From NCBI GenBank assembly GCA_009741485.1, contig CM019216.1:50049792-50113791 (forward strand): a stretch of 64,000 bases of DNA, in the 5' to 3' direction. The position numbers and the translations under genes were made by a program. Under the pieces are notes generated by a model. That model was not told the DNA's origin. It made no database searches and saw only the letters and a program-made list of their open reading frames with translations. The stretch comes from Malurus cyaneus samueli. Lineage: Eukaryota > Chordata > Aves > Passeriformes > Maluridae. Positions 51,901 to 64,000 of the stretch are shown here, in pieces; the first letter of the stretch is position 1; each line of letters begins with the position of its first letter.

Positions 51901-54167
51901 GGAAGCACAATCTCTAATAAACCAGTGAACTGCAAACAGGATTCAGCCTGCGTATCTGAGAAGTTTTTCCTGAGAGAGTGAGATCATGGATTGCAGTTTA
52001 GAGCAAGCCTTGCCAAGTAGTTTTGTTTGTTTCCTCAGGAAAAGCAGAGAGATACATGGTAATACATTACCTTCGGAGTATGTAGCTATTATTACATTCA
52101 TAAGGCACCAAAACAAAAGTTTATACTTCTCAGTTCTTTACACAGAATCATAAATCATTAGTATGTTTCCTAGGAAAAGACAAAGTTTGAGGATATAACA
52201 ATATGTAAACTGTACCGGAGGAAAGTCAGTTAAACAGTTACATTAGCAGTGATTAGAATCTGTATTAGTATTAATGCATTAATATTTTTTAAACATCTCT
52301 TTGATTCATGCTAGTATCAAAATAAATGAAGGAACATTATCTTGTTATCACTCTTCTAATTTATGTGATTGTATCACACAACTACATTTTTGTACTGGAG
52401 TATTTCAAAAGCAGTGAGCCCTGGAAAGTGATCTGAGCCAGTATGAAAATATCTAAATAAGGTTGAAGAAGGGGAAGCAATAAATCAGATCAAGTAGAAT
52501 CATTGGAGGACACAGAAAAAAGAATTAGTGTAACTATTTTCAAGACATATCTGGTTTCTCTTGAGTGGGCCCGTGCAAGGGAATTAGTGGTCCAAAAATG
52601 CCTTTCCCAGCTTGTTGTCTGAGTTTTATTGCAGGAATGAGGTCAATACTTCATTCTGCAAAACCTGCCTTTTGCTAACAAAGAAAGTGAGTTTTGTGGG
52701 ACAGCTAATGGTAGAAAATTGTATGTGATTTTGCCCTCATTGTTTTTATTCACCCGCTCCTCAGCTGCGGTAGAGCTCTCCATGCTCCTTTAAAGATCCA
52801 CCAATTCAGGATATTTTGCTAACTATCAACATCAGTTATGAGACAAAGAGATGTACTTAATTTCCTGTCTTGTCTTTAACTTTAAACGTCTTTCTCTGGG
52901 CCATAGGAATGACAGTGTGTGTCCTCAAAATGGAACTGATTTTTTTTCTAAGCTGTATACTGGTTCAGTAGCAACTCTGCATTGGTCCTGTCTGCGGTGT
53001 TCTTTGAGACACCACAAATTGCCAATTTTTGGTCGATGAGCATAGTTCCATCGAGTGACTGCTGCTGTTTCTTGTGTAGTGGGATCCAGCATGTAAATGT
53101 CTAAAAGTTAATGTAATTTTTAAGTGTTAAACATATCTTATTTCATATGTCTGTTAAGTCACTGATTAAGCTTTTTAGGTATTAAAACACCATGAGTTTG
53201 AAAACAACCCCCTTCACACCAGAAATTACTGCTAAAGCACTGCGAGTAGAAATCAAGTCTTTGCAAAAATGTTCAAAGAGAGTTGTGGAGTTTAAGTGAA
53301 AAGAAGTCATAACTTTGTGAGGAAAAAATACAAGACATGTGCACTGCAGCAAGTTACTCACTTCAGAGTTCCTCCTCCCCAAAAGTGCTGCATTAGATTA
53401 AAGCTATAAAAACAATCGGATCTGAGAAATTCTCATGTTATAGGGACTCAGGATTAGGTACTGCTCCAACAGTCAATTCACTTAATAACTTCTCATGTCT
53501 GAAGTTACATTATCCACTTTTCTGGCTTTTATGGGATCCAGCTAAGCTAGATCAATATCCCGAGGAAGTGTGGCTTTCTATTTTAGGATGACATTTTCCT
53601 ACTTGGCAGGATATTATCTTCATCAACATGTGTACAATATGGTACTAATTTTCTTAGTTTAGTAAAAGTCTTGCACAGTGTATTAGGACTTACAACTCTT
53701 ACTTTAGACAATGTTAAGTGCTCTTAAAATATAATATACTTCCTCATTTTACTGTAAAATGATACTCTATTGAGTCAAGAGCTATAACTATAGTGAAATG
53801 AGAACCTAATCACTTAATAATAATTTTCATCATGAATTTCTCATTCCAGTAGGCTGAAACTGAGGTAATAAAATGGTGCTTGGGTCAAAACTCAACATAG
53901 AAAATTCCTTATTCAACCACATAATGACACTTGGATTGAATGAGTTTTATATAGATAGATTACTGAAAATGAAAACAAAAATTGACAAAGTAGTTTTTGA
54001 GCTACACTGTTAGAGTTATTGTTCACATGGCTACTTCAAGGACATGTCTTTTTTAATAATACAGGATTTGATAGGCTTTATTCTCTAGTTTTGCAGCCAC
54101 TGGTATTGCCATATTATTGAAATGCTATGCTGTTGAATTAAGAGCTGTTGAATTTAAAAAGTCCTCA

Positions 54168-54350
54168 AGTAGTGTGCAGTTTTGGGTGCCACAGTAAAAG
54201 GAGGATATATAGCTATTAGAAAGTGTCCAGAGGAGGGCAGTGAAGGTGGTGAAGGGCCTTGAGGGGAAGCTGTATGAACAGCAGCTGAGGTCACTCAGTT
54301 TGACCAGCCTGGAGAAGGGGAGACAGAGGGAAAACCTCATTGCAGTCTAC
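54168..54350 (+). mobile_element. CR1 LINE fragment, reverse-transcriptase C-terminus
   Basis: The + strand encodes LLESVQRRAVKVVKGLEGK followed by LTSLEKGRQRENLIAVY with one frame break nearby. This is the conserved CR1 RT C-terminal segment. It is truncated at both ends and non-functional; the 3' CR1 tail is absent. Confidence 0.85.
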
Positions 54351-57264
54351 ATACATCTAATTGAGTGTGCAAAAACCTCAGACCACATTGATTGTTTGGC
54401 AAGATGAAAATCGCTAGAGAAAACTGCTGTAAACAATTTAAACAGTTGTGATTTTCTGGCTCACCACACACTTTATCAAATGAACTTCCTAAATGGGAAA
54501 TGCAGAAATCTTGCCAAATAATTAGGTCTATTCTAGTGTGTTAAGTTCACAAGACAGTTTTGATGATTCCCTGTGTAACTGGAGGAGAGAGGCACGTTCC
54601 CTCAGAGGACAAGTCATGGCACTGACTTATGCTCTGCATGAACTTAGGGATAGCCGCTGCCTCTCCACTCGCAGTGAAGGAACACTGGGAATAATATCTC
54701 TAAAACTAAACGAGCTGTATATATTAGCTGGGGCTAGGGTCCCGCAGTTCCCATTTTAACTTGAAAATACTCAGTTTAGAAAAAAAATGCTGACAAAAGC
54801 TAGAGAAACTGGGCCAAATCCTACCCATTGTAATTTATGTTGGAAATTTCTTAGATAGTCTGCACTGGTCAGTTTACTATGCAGTTACACTTCTTTTACT
54901 TTACACTACAAAGGAGACTTAAGCACAGAAAGTTTCATCGTGCCTCTGGTATTAGATTTATGGTAGAAGCCTGCACAGACAAGTCAGAAATCCTGTGCAA
55001 TAACTCGCAGATCTCCAGTCAGGGAGACAGTTCACAAAAATAATAGCTTATCATTTTTCTCAATTATAAATGAAACTAAGATACAGCGTCCTGTGTTTAA
55101 TATAGCTGTAAGGAAACTACAGTCAATATAACTTGTAAATAATGGTCTACACATGACAGAAACGTTTATATGTGAGTAATTAAAATGCTTGCATGTGGCA
55201 GGTTATGAAATATCAGCTTTCTAAACTGTAATCTTTAAGTCAAAACACATAATTTGCATACATTGTTAGAATCAGCTCATGATTGCAAAGGTCACTGCTC
55301 CATCCAGTCATGACTGTTGATTGTTCCAGTGGAAAATATAATTGCTATTAATAAATATTTATGTATTTTAGCTTTCTGCATAAGATTAAGCAACTGGAAA
55401 CCTTTCAGCAGCACATGACCAGTTAGTTATTTATATATCCTCAGCAGACCAAAGGGGTATTTATTAAATAATTGCCCTAGCTCTACTGCTATCAGCAGGG
55501 TGTTGTAAATGTTCTGAAATAACTTTTAATAATCTAGGTTAGGTATTAATAACTGAATTCTCAACTTCTCTAGTTTAGACTGCTTCTAGTCCTCACACCT
55601 CTGCATAAAAAAAATTCAGTGCAACAATTCACTAACTTTTGTACAGTTTTGCACCAGCTTGATGCTGGTACATAGATTTTTAAAAGTCTGGTTAAATACT
55701 TTTTGTAATAGACAAAAGCAATATAGAGAGTCAGCATATCCAAATAAGGAGATAACTTGGTAAGTTGAGGAGAAATTTTAATTGAATGGAAACATATGAG
55801 AAGAAGCTTGAGTAAAAACAAGGTCATCCTGTGCCTAGATAGATTTCTAGGAAAACAGTTATTTAACTTCTGTGGGATTTAATTTAAATTAAATCTGCTG
55901 AAAGCTGCATAAATATTTGTGCCACCCAGGAGAGTGTGATTGTGATAACAGTTCATGTCCTGATCCATAGTCAATGCTTTCATACCCTCCTTTGAACTTT
56001 AGCATAAACTCTGTAGTGTCCTGGGGGCCTGCCCTTGCCAAGCAGAAATTCCTGTTTTTTTAGAAAACAGCAAATGATAAGGCACTGTGGACACAACCTG
56101 GGATTTACGGTAAGGAGCTGAACTAACAGTCAGTTGTAGACCCACTTAAATTATCTAGCTCAAATATTTATTCTGCATCTTGATGTTCTCACAGTTGCTT
56201 CTTCCCTACTGCAGCTAAATTTTTGATCTGAAAAAGAGTGGTCATAATTAGCACTGCACATAATTCATGTACATTCATTTTAAGGGTGAGAAGATATAAC
56301 TATGAATGAGGAACAGGGATTCTGGCAATGTGGAAACCATTCTCAAGTGTGTCTGGGTGAATAATCCATCTTTCATAGAGTCATTTTAAAAAGTCTGGGG
56401 GAAGGGTAGTGGGAATTTATTGGGATCAAGTCATGATAAAAACTTTTTTTGGCCCAGCTGAAATGAAAAACTAGATGATTTCATTACAGATCAAAGGTTT
56501 CATTTGACCTAGAGCACGTATTTTTAGTTGGCAGGTATTTATTAAAATAAGGAGAATTAACAGCACAACTGTGGAAGACTAGTCAATTCTGTTTTGTCAG
56601 CTTAGTCTCTGAAATACTATTTGGATGAAACTGTCAGTCAAACTTCTTCAGATTTTCTAATAGCTCGAGAACAAACAAAAAAAGGCATTTTAAAAGTGAA
56701 ATTGCTTCATTATTAAAATGTAATAAGACTCCTCAGGTCAGCTTCACTCCTATTCCAGGTGGTTTATGGTATCAATGTGACATGCTTTATGTGTTCCTTT
56801 TCCCTCCTTCTTTTGAGGAATAAGGGAGACCATGGGATATTTTTTTTAAAAAAGCCTCTTCTACTCATCTATTTGTAGTGGCATCTTTTTTCCTTTTTTC
56901 TTTTGCATTCTCATAATTTGAAGTTAGATGCTCTTTGGTATTGCAGAGCATGCTAAACTGTTTAAGGTCAGAATGGTATAATAGAACATTGTTTTATACA
57001 TACTCACAGTTGGGACTCCTACTTTCCATATAAGGCTAAACCAAATTAAATATATGTATCATGTAAATAAAAAAGTTTCATCCAAAGTCTTGGTTGGATT
57101 TAGGGATTGAACAAGATTATCTCCAGAGATCCCTCCCAAACTCAACCATTTTATGTTTCTGTATTACAAACCCACAAGCATTTAAGTACTAGTAATTACC
57201 TTAAAATCAAAATTATAGAAATTATTTTTTTTTGCCACTTACTTTATATCATAGAGATACAGCT

Positions 57265-57319
57265 GACTATTTGGCAATCACTGTATCACTATTTGGCAAT
57301 CACAATCACTATTTGGCAA
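57265..57319. repeat. Three-copy short tandem repeat
   Basis: The motif ACTATTTGGCAA starts at 57266, 57288 and 57308, with spacer lengths differing by two bases. The copies are identical over the motif, so the duplication looks recent. Confidence 0.9.
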
Positions 57320-60300
57320 ATACTGTAAAGTATGCATTATGCTTTTGTTTTTTAATCTCAGACATTCCTGCTACTTTATGGTGAAATACACTGCTATGAA
57401 CTTTTCCAGAGATTAAGGATCATATTTGAAATCTTAAATGCCAGTAAGGAGTGCTGAGTTCACAGTAGTTAAATGGTGTAAATAGGTCCGCAGGGTGTAA
57501 AATGCCACAAACACTATGTGCCATACCTGGTGGATGGACGGACTTAGGGGAAGCCTAGTTTTTCTTTAAAGACTTGATGCTGTGTGGCTGACATACTACA
57601 AGTTAGTTCTTTTAGTTGCAGAACCACCAATTTACTGTTCATTTTAGCCAATACAGGCAGTGTCTAAGCAAACTGAGCTTAATGCAACTTTTTACATGCA
57701 AAGCAATGTGTTAATATTGGGCAAGCTATTTTAAAAGTTTGAATTAGCTGCAAGTTAAAGTCTTTGTAGAGCTGTATTTTGTGATGGATTGTACTTTCAC
57801 CTTTTCTAATTATATTTTTTGTGGTACCTCTGTGAAGTGCTAGGCAACCTTAGACATCATAGGTTAAATTCATATTATTGAAATCCAGCTCCCTGCTTTG
57901 ACTTCAGTGAGACCTTAGATATCTTGGAGTTTAAATGGATTGTAATTCCTTGCTTCAGATATTTCTCAGACATTAAAAAGACTTGAATGTTTTCCACAAG
58001 CTGTAACTAAAAATATCATTGAGACATTTTCTTCTGTTTCTAGCAGGCATATCTTGATGTTTACACACTTTACATAATAATCTCAAATCAACTGTTCCAG
58101 AATGAAAATGAAATTTTATTCTGGAACTGATTTCTTATGACCATATTTTGTTAAATTCCTAGTTACAGAAATGTAATATATTTTGCATCTCCAGTGTTCA
58201 TGGTTTTGTGTGTTCCTTTTGGTTCCATGGCTGCCCACCAAAGACCTGGCATGAATTTTTTGGATGTGAAAGGTGCTATGGGATATCCCTGTCATCAGTA
58301 ATCTAGAGTTTTGGTGGGTTTTGGCACAATAATGCTAAAGTAACTGATAGTACTTTTAATGCTGTTTATTCTGAAAAATATATAAGGGAAAGTATAAACA
58401 GGAAAGAATTTGAGATTTTCAATTCTCTGCAGAAGGATCTGAGAAGTCTTTAACTGAGGCATATGATGATTCAAGTTGCAGTCCATGTAAAATAAGTTTT
58501 GCAAGGATCGCTTGCTGCTGTCTGGAATGCTAAAGGAATCCACGAATCTGAAATTTTTGTTATAAACTAAATGCAAGTTTTACAAAAACCTTTTACCATT
58601 TACAATTTTACCAGTTCTTGGAAGATGTACTAAGATCAGCCCTGCTCACATCTGAATATTTCAAAATACTTCTGTGCCTTATAAATAGCAGACCTTGATG
58701 TGTCTTTGTGAGCACTATTATTTGTATAGGCTGTGCACCTGAAGTTGCAATTCACTGTGAAAAAGCATTGGGAAAAAATCCCCATTCCTAACATAAGCTG
58801 AAATATTTTATAATCATGTTGAGAATGCACTTGAATTCCATGCACATGGCACAGAACTGTGATATATTTCAATCTTCCCAAATATGCATAAAAATACATA
58901 TTTTCCTATTAACAACTTGTTTGATGGTGTACAAGAAGATGTACAGAGTTTTATGCACAAAATTTATTTCAAGACCATGAAGGTGGCGAAGACAATGGGA
59001 TAGGCGGATGTGTGAGTACACAGATTGTGTTACATATGCCATAAAGGAGCTGCATGCCTTTAGAAATTTGTTTCCCATGCACAGCATACTTACATTTTAA
59101 AACTGAAACCTAATGGCCTGCATGTATTGATTTGTACAGGCTTAATATATAGCATTTTTTTCCCTGTTGTTTCACACTCCATTCTTTTTTTTTTACCTAA
59201 TATGAGAAATTAAAATGTTTTGGTTTGGACCTTAGCTAGCTGCTTTCTGCTTGACGTTGTGGAATTGATTAATAAAAGATACTGACTGTGAAATTCTTAA
59301 TAGACTCAAGTGGATACAGCACTGTACACCTTCTCTGTGAAAATAAGTGAAAAGAGCCATTTTTTCAAGTGTTAAATAACAGTAATTCTTGCTCAATGAC
59401 CTTGGACATGCATTCACTCCCCAGAGATTGTTAGGACTATCTTTAGCTCTTCCGAAGTGAGATATCAACACCTTAGCTGGCACTTGGTGCTGCAGGAAAA
59501 GACAGATTCCCTGTTAGCAGGAATTTTCAGAAATCAATTAAGTTCATGGAGCTACAGCAGTTTCTATCAGCAGGAGGTCAGTTCTGAAACATCTCTGAGA
59601 AAGAGAGCAGCTGCAGTCGGTCTGAGGGAAGGTCTGTGCATCTCCAGCAGAGGCCAATAGCACATGCATATGGATTAGTGTAAGAATGCACACATCAATG
59701 CTGTGGGGCCCACCAACCCAGTCTACAGCAATTTGCACTCATTTCCCGAGCTAGAGAATAGCTCTGTTACAGTCGAGGCAAGAGAATGAAATGGAGAATG
59801 GGTTAGAAAATACGCAGTGTTAAATAAAAGGTGATTTACTTACATTATTAAACTGTAATTGGTAGTCAGTGCAAGAGATTATGCAGCAATAAGAAATGGG
59901 CCAGTACAGCTAGGAGCACGGTGGGAAGAGACAGATGAAGAAACAGAATTCGTACATTAATGAAGGAGATCATGACAATGGAGGACTGAAAGATAGTGTT
60001 AGATTTAATCTCTGCCCATTCTAAATTTCAAACAGCTATAGATCTAAGAAATTGTGCAACAGCGGAGAGTTTAATTTGTCATATGATCAAGGACAGTGCA
60101 TAGAGTCTTGTACGCTGCTGAGTCAAAACAAAGACTTGCAACTTGCAAAGAGATGCTGTGGCAAAAGACCCCTACTCCCTGATTGTGTGTGATTAACTTG
60201 ATACATGAACATTATATAAACATAGATCAGCATTTTTAAAGGAGTTTATGGTGTGTTCTTTCTGTGTCTGGAAACTTTTATAACTTGTGTAAGTCGAAGT

Positions 60301-63300
60301 CTTCATTTATGACATATTTTAGGCAACACTAGGTTAAGGTCAATGTTTTTAATAGTTTTTTTTTTTTTCTTTTAATGCTGTTGTGAAGTGATAGCTTTTT
60401 TATTCACATTTTATCTTAGAGCTATAAAGTCAATCATTGTTTCATACTACACCATTTGCATTAAATCTAAGGCAGTTTGAAACCTGGTTAAATATTAGAA
60501 TTTGAGATGAAAGCAGAAAATTTACATTGTTAGTCAAAACGTAGTTTATTAGGACCTAGAAACCTGGCTTATGTTAGAAATGAGGAGAAGAATATTGGAA
60601 ACAGAAACAGGGAGGGAAGGAACACATTCAATTAAAGGGAATTTATGTAGTTATATAAACCATATTAATCACACTTGGGAGACCTTGTATTTTGTATTAT
60701 ATATGAACTATATGCAAAGCTTGATTCTTTCCGAGTTTTATAGATTTTACAACACCAAGAATTCAAAAGACATTAAAGTGAAGTCAAAAGTTGGTATCCT
60801 GTATAAAATATAAAAGTAATCTGAGGTTTTCCAACCTATTTGTTGAAATTCAGAATAACTTTTAAAAATCCATTGAAGCCAAGTGAGTAATAATGAACAT
60901 TCAAAAAGCCTAGATTCTGTTAGATTCAAGATTTCAATGCTGTTATAAGGTTTAAAGATCCTGGGGCACGTGATGAGATTCTATACTGAGATTTTACTGT
61001 TTAATGTTGTAAAATTACAATTATTTTTCAAACAATTACTTGCAACACCAAAACTCAGAAGGATTTTATCATTCTTCTTCTGGGTTTTGATGCACATAGA
61101 TAATGTCATTCTCCATTTTCCAAGGATACAAATGAGGAAACACGAATAAATCAGTTGCTAGAAACGGAACTTACGTTGAGAGAAATAGATAACCATCTTA
61201 AACTGATTTTTAGTGCTTTTTGTAAATAATGTTTCATTCTTTGACTATTATAGCTGTTTCGATTTAAATGTGTTTATCCTGACGTTAGAGTAGGGAGTCC
61301 TTTTTTATTTAGAAAATAGACATATGAGAATTTTTACTGCAATCAAGTGAGCGATTCTGAGGCATTTGATAGGAGGTTTTGTGTATCTTCTCCATGTAGG
61401 CTATCTTAAATACGGAGTGCTTGCTTTATGCGTGGAAACACATGCATTTGTCTGAACACACATAAATACTGACTCTTCTTCTCACAAGGTGAAACTGTTG
61501 GTCTGTCAAACCTTGTTCAATGTTCTACATCTAAACTTTTCTCTCTGCAAAAGACACTGTTGCAATTCCAACTTCATAAATGTCCTTTCGTTCTCGTAAA
61601 AGGATATTGATGTGTCCAGGGCTCTGTTGTAAACCGAAGACAGCCCAAAAGAGAGTAAGACTTCTGGAAAAACATGAAGAAGTGAGTTTATTTAATGGCA
61701 TGTGTATATAAATAAAATTAATAAGGACTGAAGCAGATGTTTTAAGATGTCTAAAAGAGAGCAGCTTTGTGAAGAGCAGGTGTCATGCTGGGTTAATGAT
61801 TGTACTCGATCTTTTAGGCAGAGTCAAGAAAAAGACTTCAGTCCATCTCTGTATTTTTGGTTTTCTATTAGTGGTCTGTTGAAACATCAATATCCCGTTT
61901 CTTTAACTTGAGGATCTCTGTGTAGTTTTTTTTTTTCTTGTCATAATGATATGATGGCATTTTCTGCATCCTAATAATTTTCAGCCCAATCAGAGCTGAA
62001 TTGGATTCAGGGAGCTGTCTGAAAGATGATCCTTCCTTTTTTCATACTCAGAGAGTGAAGTTTGAAATAAATCTTTTTAAGGGCAGTGCCAATCATCAAA
62101 GGTGAGTAGTATCCACTGCTGTGATAGCAACCAGATATAACATACACAGTGCCCATGCACTGTAAGGTAAGGAATTTATTTTTTAAAAGTCTCCATTAAA
62201 TTGAAAAGTGTAGAGAAAGCAACAAAAAAAGAAGAGATCTCTTTTTGCTAGTAAGGTCAAGTATATATTCTGAAAAGGTACAAAAGGTAATTAAATTAAT
62301 TAGGTGACTAACATGGACATGAAGAAGATAATTTTTCAGTAGAAATAGGTTCTTTTCACATTTTATTTCATGGGTATGTGTGGATGCTTACTCTGTGTTC
62401 TGCATGTGTATTCGGTATGATCACATTGGATATAATTTTATAGCTTGACTTAATGTATTTGTTCACCAAGCTTGTGAGTGTTGTATTACTTTTTAGGTGC
62501 CTCTGATATTTTCAAAACACTAAAATAAAGTGTATATAGAACAATACTCTCACATGGTTTTCATGCTCACTTTGTTGGGCAGGATATTCTGTAGCCAAAG
62601 GTAAAGAAATTTCTGACATTTCGCAAGGTGAATTTGTGAGGGGAATAGGAGGCTTTCTTTGAAATATGTGACTTTCACTTATATCCACATAGCACTTTCT
62701 GTAAAAAAAAAAAAAAATTGCAAAACATCTACATGATTAAGTGTCTAAAGTCGGCAGCCGTGAGAACATTTAATCTCAATAGAACTTTCCCCTACCTGTG
62801 TGAATTCAAATTCATGTTGTATTAATCACGCTCCCTATGTTAACATGCCTCATGGAACTGCAATGTTTTTTGATGATGAATCCTTCAAATGGGACTCGGT
62901 ATATGACTGTCATAGAGCTTATGCCAGTGTAAGATTGATGTTGATTCTTCCAGCACATGTAACCCTTGGGCAGTAGACTTGCCCTCTTTTTTTGACAGTT
63001 ACTAATTCATCCAAAGCAAATTTTCTCCATCATTCTGCCTTTAAAGCAGAGGTAACTCATGAATATAAGGGTCCTTTTTTTTTTTTTCCCATATAAGATA
63101 CAGTATATAAATTAATAATTGGTAGAAAATATATTGCCTCAAGTCTGTAAATGTAAGGCATTGTACCTTTAGGAACAGATAATAAGAAGTGGGAGCCTAT
63201 ATAGTCTGCTGTAGAATAATGTATTTTTTCTAATCAGGATAATATATGGAGAATACATTTTTTAATATTTTTTGTTTAAGGGGAAAAAATGATGAAATAA

Positions 63301-64000
63301 TGTTAAAAATAGCACACGTGATTGGAGAAACCACAACATTCATAGAGCTGCATTATCCTTGCAAAAGCGAAAGGATTTTTTTGTCACCTCCCATTAAGGC
63401 AAATTGAAGTTGAAAGAATAAATTCTCTTATGGAGGACTTATAAAGCTATGCCATTTCTGCTTTCTCAGTCTTAGGCACAAGTTAACATGTTTTCTGTCT
63501 TTCCTTTGCTCCCCAATTTCATTAGCTTGATTGCTCATCTTTCCTTCAGCCTTCTAAGAGGAAATGTAGGGTATTTTTCATAGAAAATCATATCTAAGAA
63601 AGATAAAGACTTGGAACTTAAAGAAAAAAAAATTACCTGAAAAGAATTTCAGAAAGGACTTTTTCTTTAAGATCATTTGAAATGAACTTGGTTTTTTTCT
63701 TACCCTTTAAAACAGCAGCACATTTTTTGCAGCTTTCAGAGATGAGTGCATATCAAGTTTTATTTTCACAGTGTGCATGTGATACATTATGTGTGCGTGT
63801 GTCTGCGCACGAGTGGTGCTCCTATATATGAGCACATTGCCTCAAGTAATAATCATCTGTGGATTACCATGATGGTGATAACAAGTGCAGAATTGCTTTC
63901 ATGGGTACAATAAAGAATGGCATGATAGATTTTTATCTACACTGGTTTTTTAAAAAAGATCTGTCTTAAAGCATATTTGTTAATTAAGTGCTGTCTGTAC

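Larger units (their letters stand above)
37877..64000 (+). other. LAMA2: LAMA2 intron 12 (partial, at least 26 kb)
   Basis: Everything after the last exon reads as one long AT-rich intron. I scanned for the next laminin IV-A exon by expected motifs and found none, though a short divergent exon could be missed by eye. Contents: an assembly gap (43009-43028), CR1 pieces at 48541-48910 and 54168-54350, a three-copy short tandem repeat (57265-57319), and several repeat-free blocks that may be conserved non-coding elements. In 37877-43008, 43029-48540, 48911-54167 and 54351-64000 no other gene or RNA is supported. Confidence 0.8.

Noticed and set aside
37877..64000. Search for the next laminin IV-A exon
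   Set aside because: I looked for the expected continuation of the L4 domain after SSYLGNK and found no acceptor followed by a matching frame, so none is annotated.
1..64000. tRNA, rRNA, snRNA, CRISPR or bacterial-type operon signals
   Set aside because: None was seen. Intron-exon structure, retroelement types and composition are those of a vertebrate gene interior.

Overview
This window is vertebrate nuclear DNA, almost certainly from a bird. It holds eight consecutive internal exons, all on the + strand, of one gene: LAMA2, the laminin alpha-2 (merosin) chain of muscle and nerve basement membranes. The bird assignment rests on the interspersed repeats. There are several CR1 LINE 3' ends of the avian type, plus two antisense LTR fragments of a kind abundant in bird genomes. 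The species cannot be named from the sequence. No gene start, first exon, promoter, stop codon or polyadenylation site of LAMA2 lies inside the window.

Layout: 1-15806 is the 3' part of a long intron. The exons follow at 15807-15986, 17986-18075, 20234-20351, 22015-22193, 23826-23925, 32448-32608, 36144-36284 and 37703-37876. From 37877 to the end is one intron of at least 26 kb with no further exon that I could find. The exon lengths (180, 90, 118, 179, 100, 161, 141 and 174 bp) and phases join into an open frame of 1143 bp (381 codons) with no stop. As I recall the human gene, they match LAMA2 exons 5-12 one for one, about residues 214-594 of the human chain.

The encoded segment runs from the end of the laminin N-terminal (polymerisation) domain, through the cysteine-rich laminin-EGF repeats LE1-LE4 and the first part of LE5, into the start of the first laminin IV type A domain. 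All expected LE cysteines are present.

The introns are AT-rich and CpG-poor. They carry CR1 fragments of two apparent age classes (recent avian type and a degraded L3-like type), two antisense ERV LTR fragments, microsatellites, small tandem duplications and one 20-base assembly gap. Several repeat-free islands with unusual CpG content are candidate conserved non-coding elements. None of the other open reading frames is convincing as a gene, and the longest is the reverse strand of a CR1 element. I found no tRNA, rRNA or CRISPR array, and nothing that amounts to a new multi-gene system.
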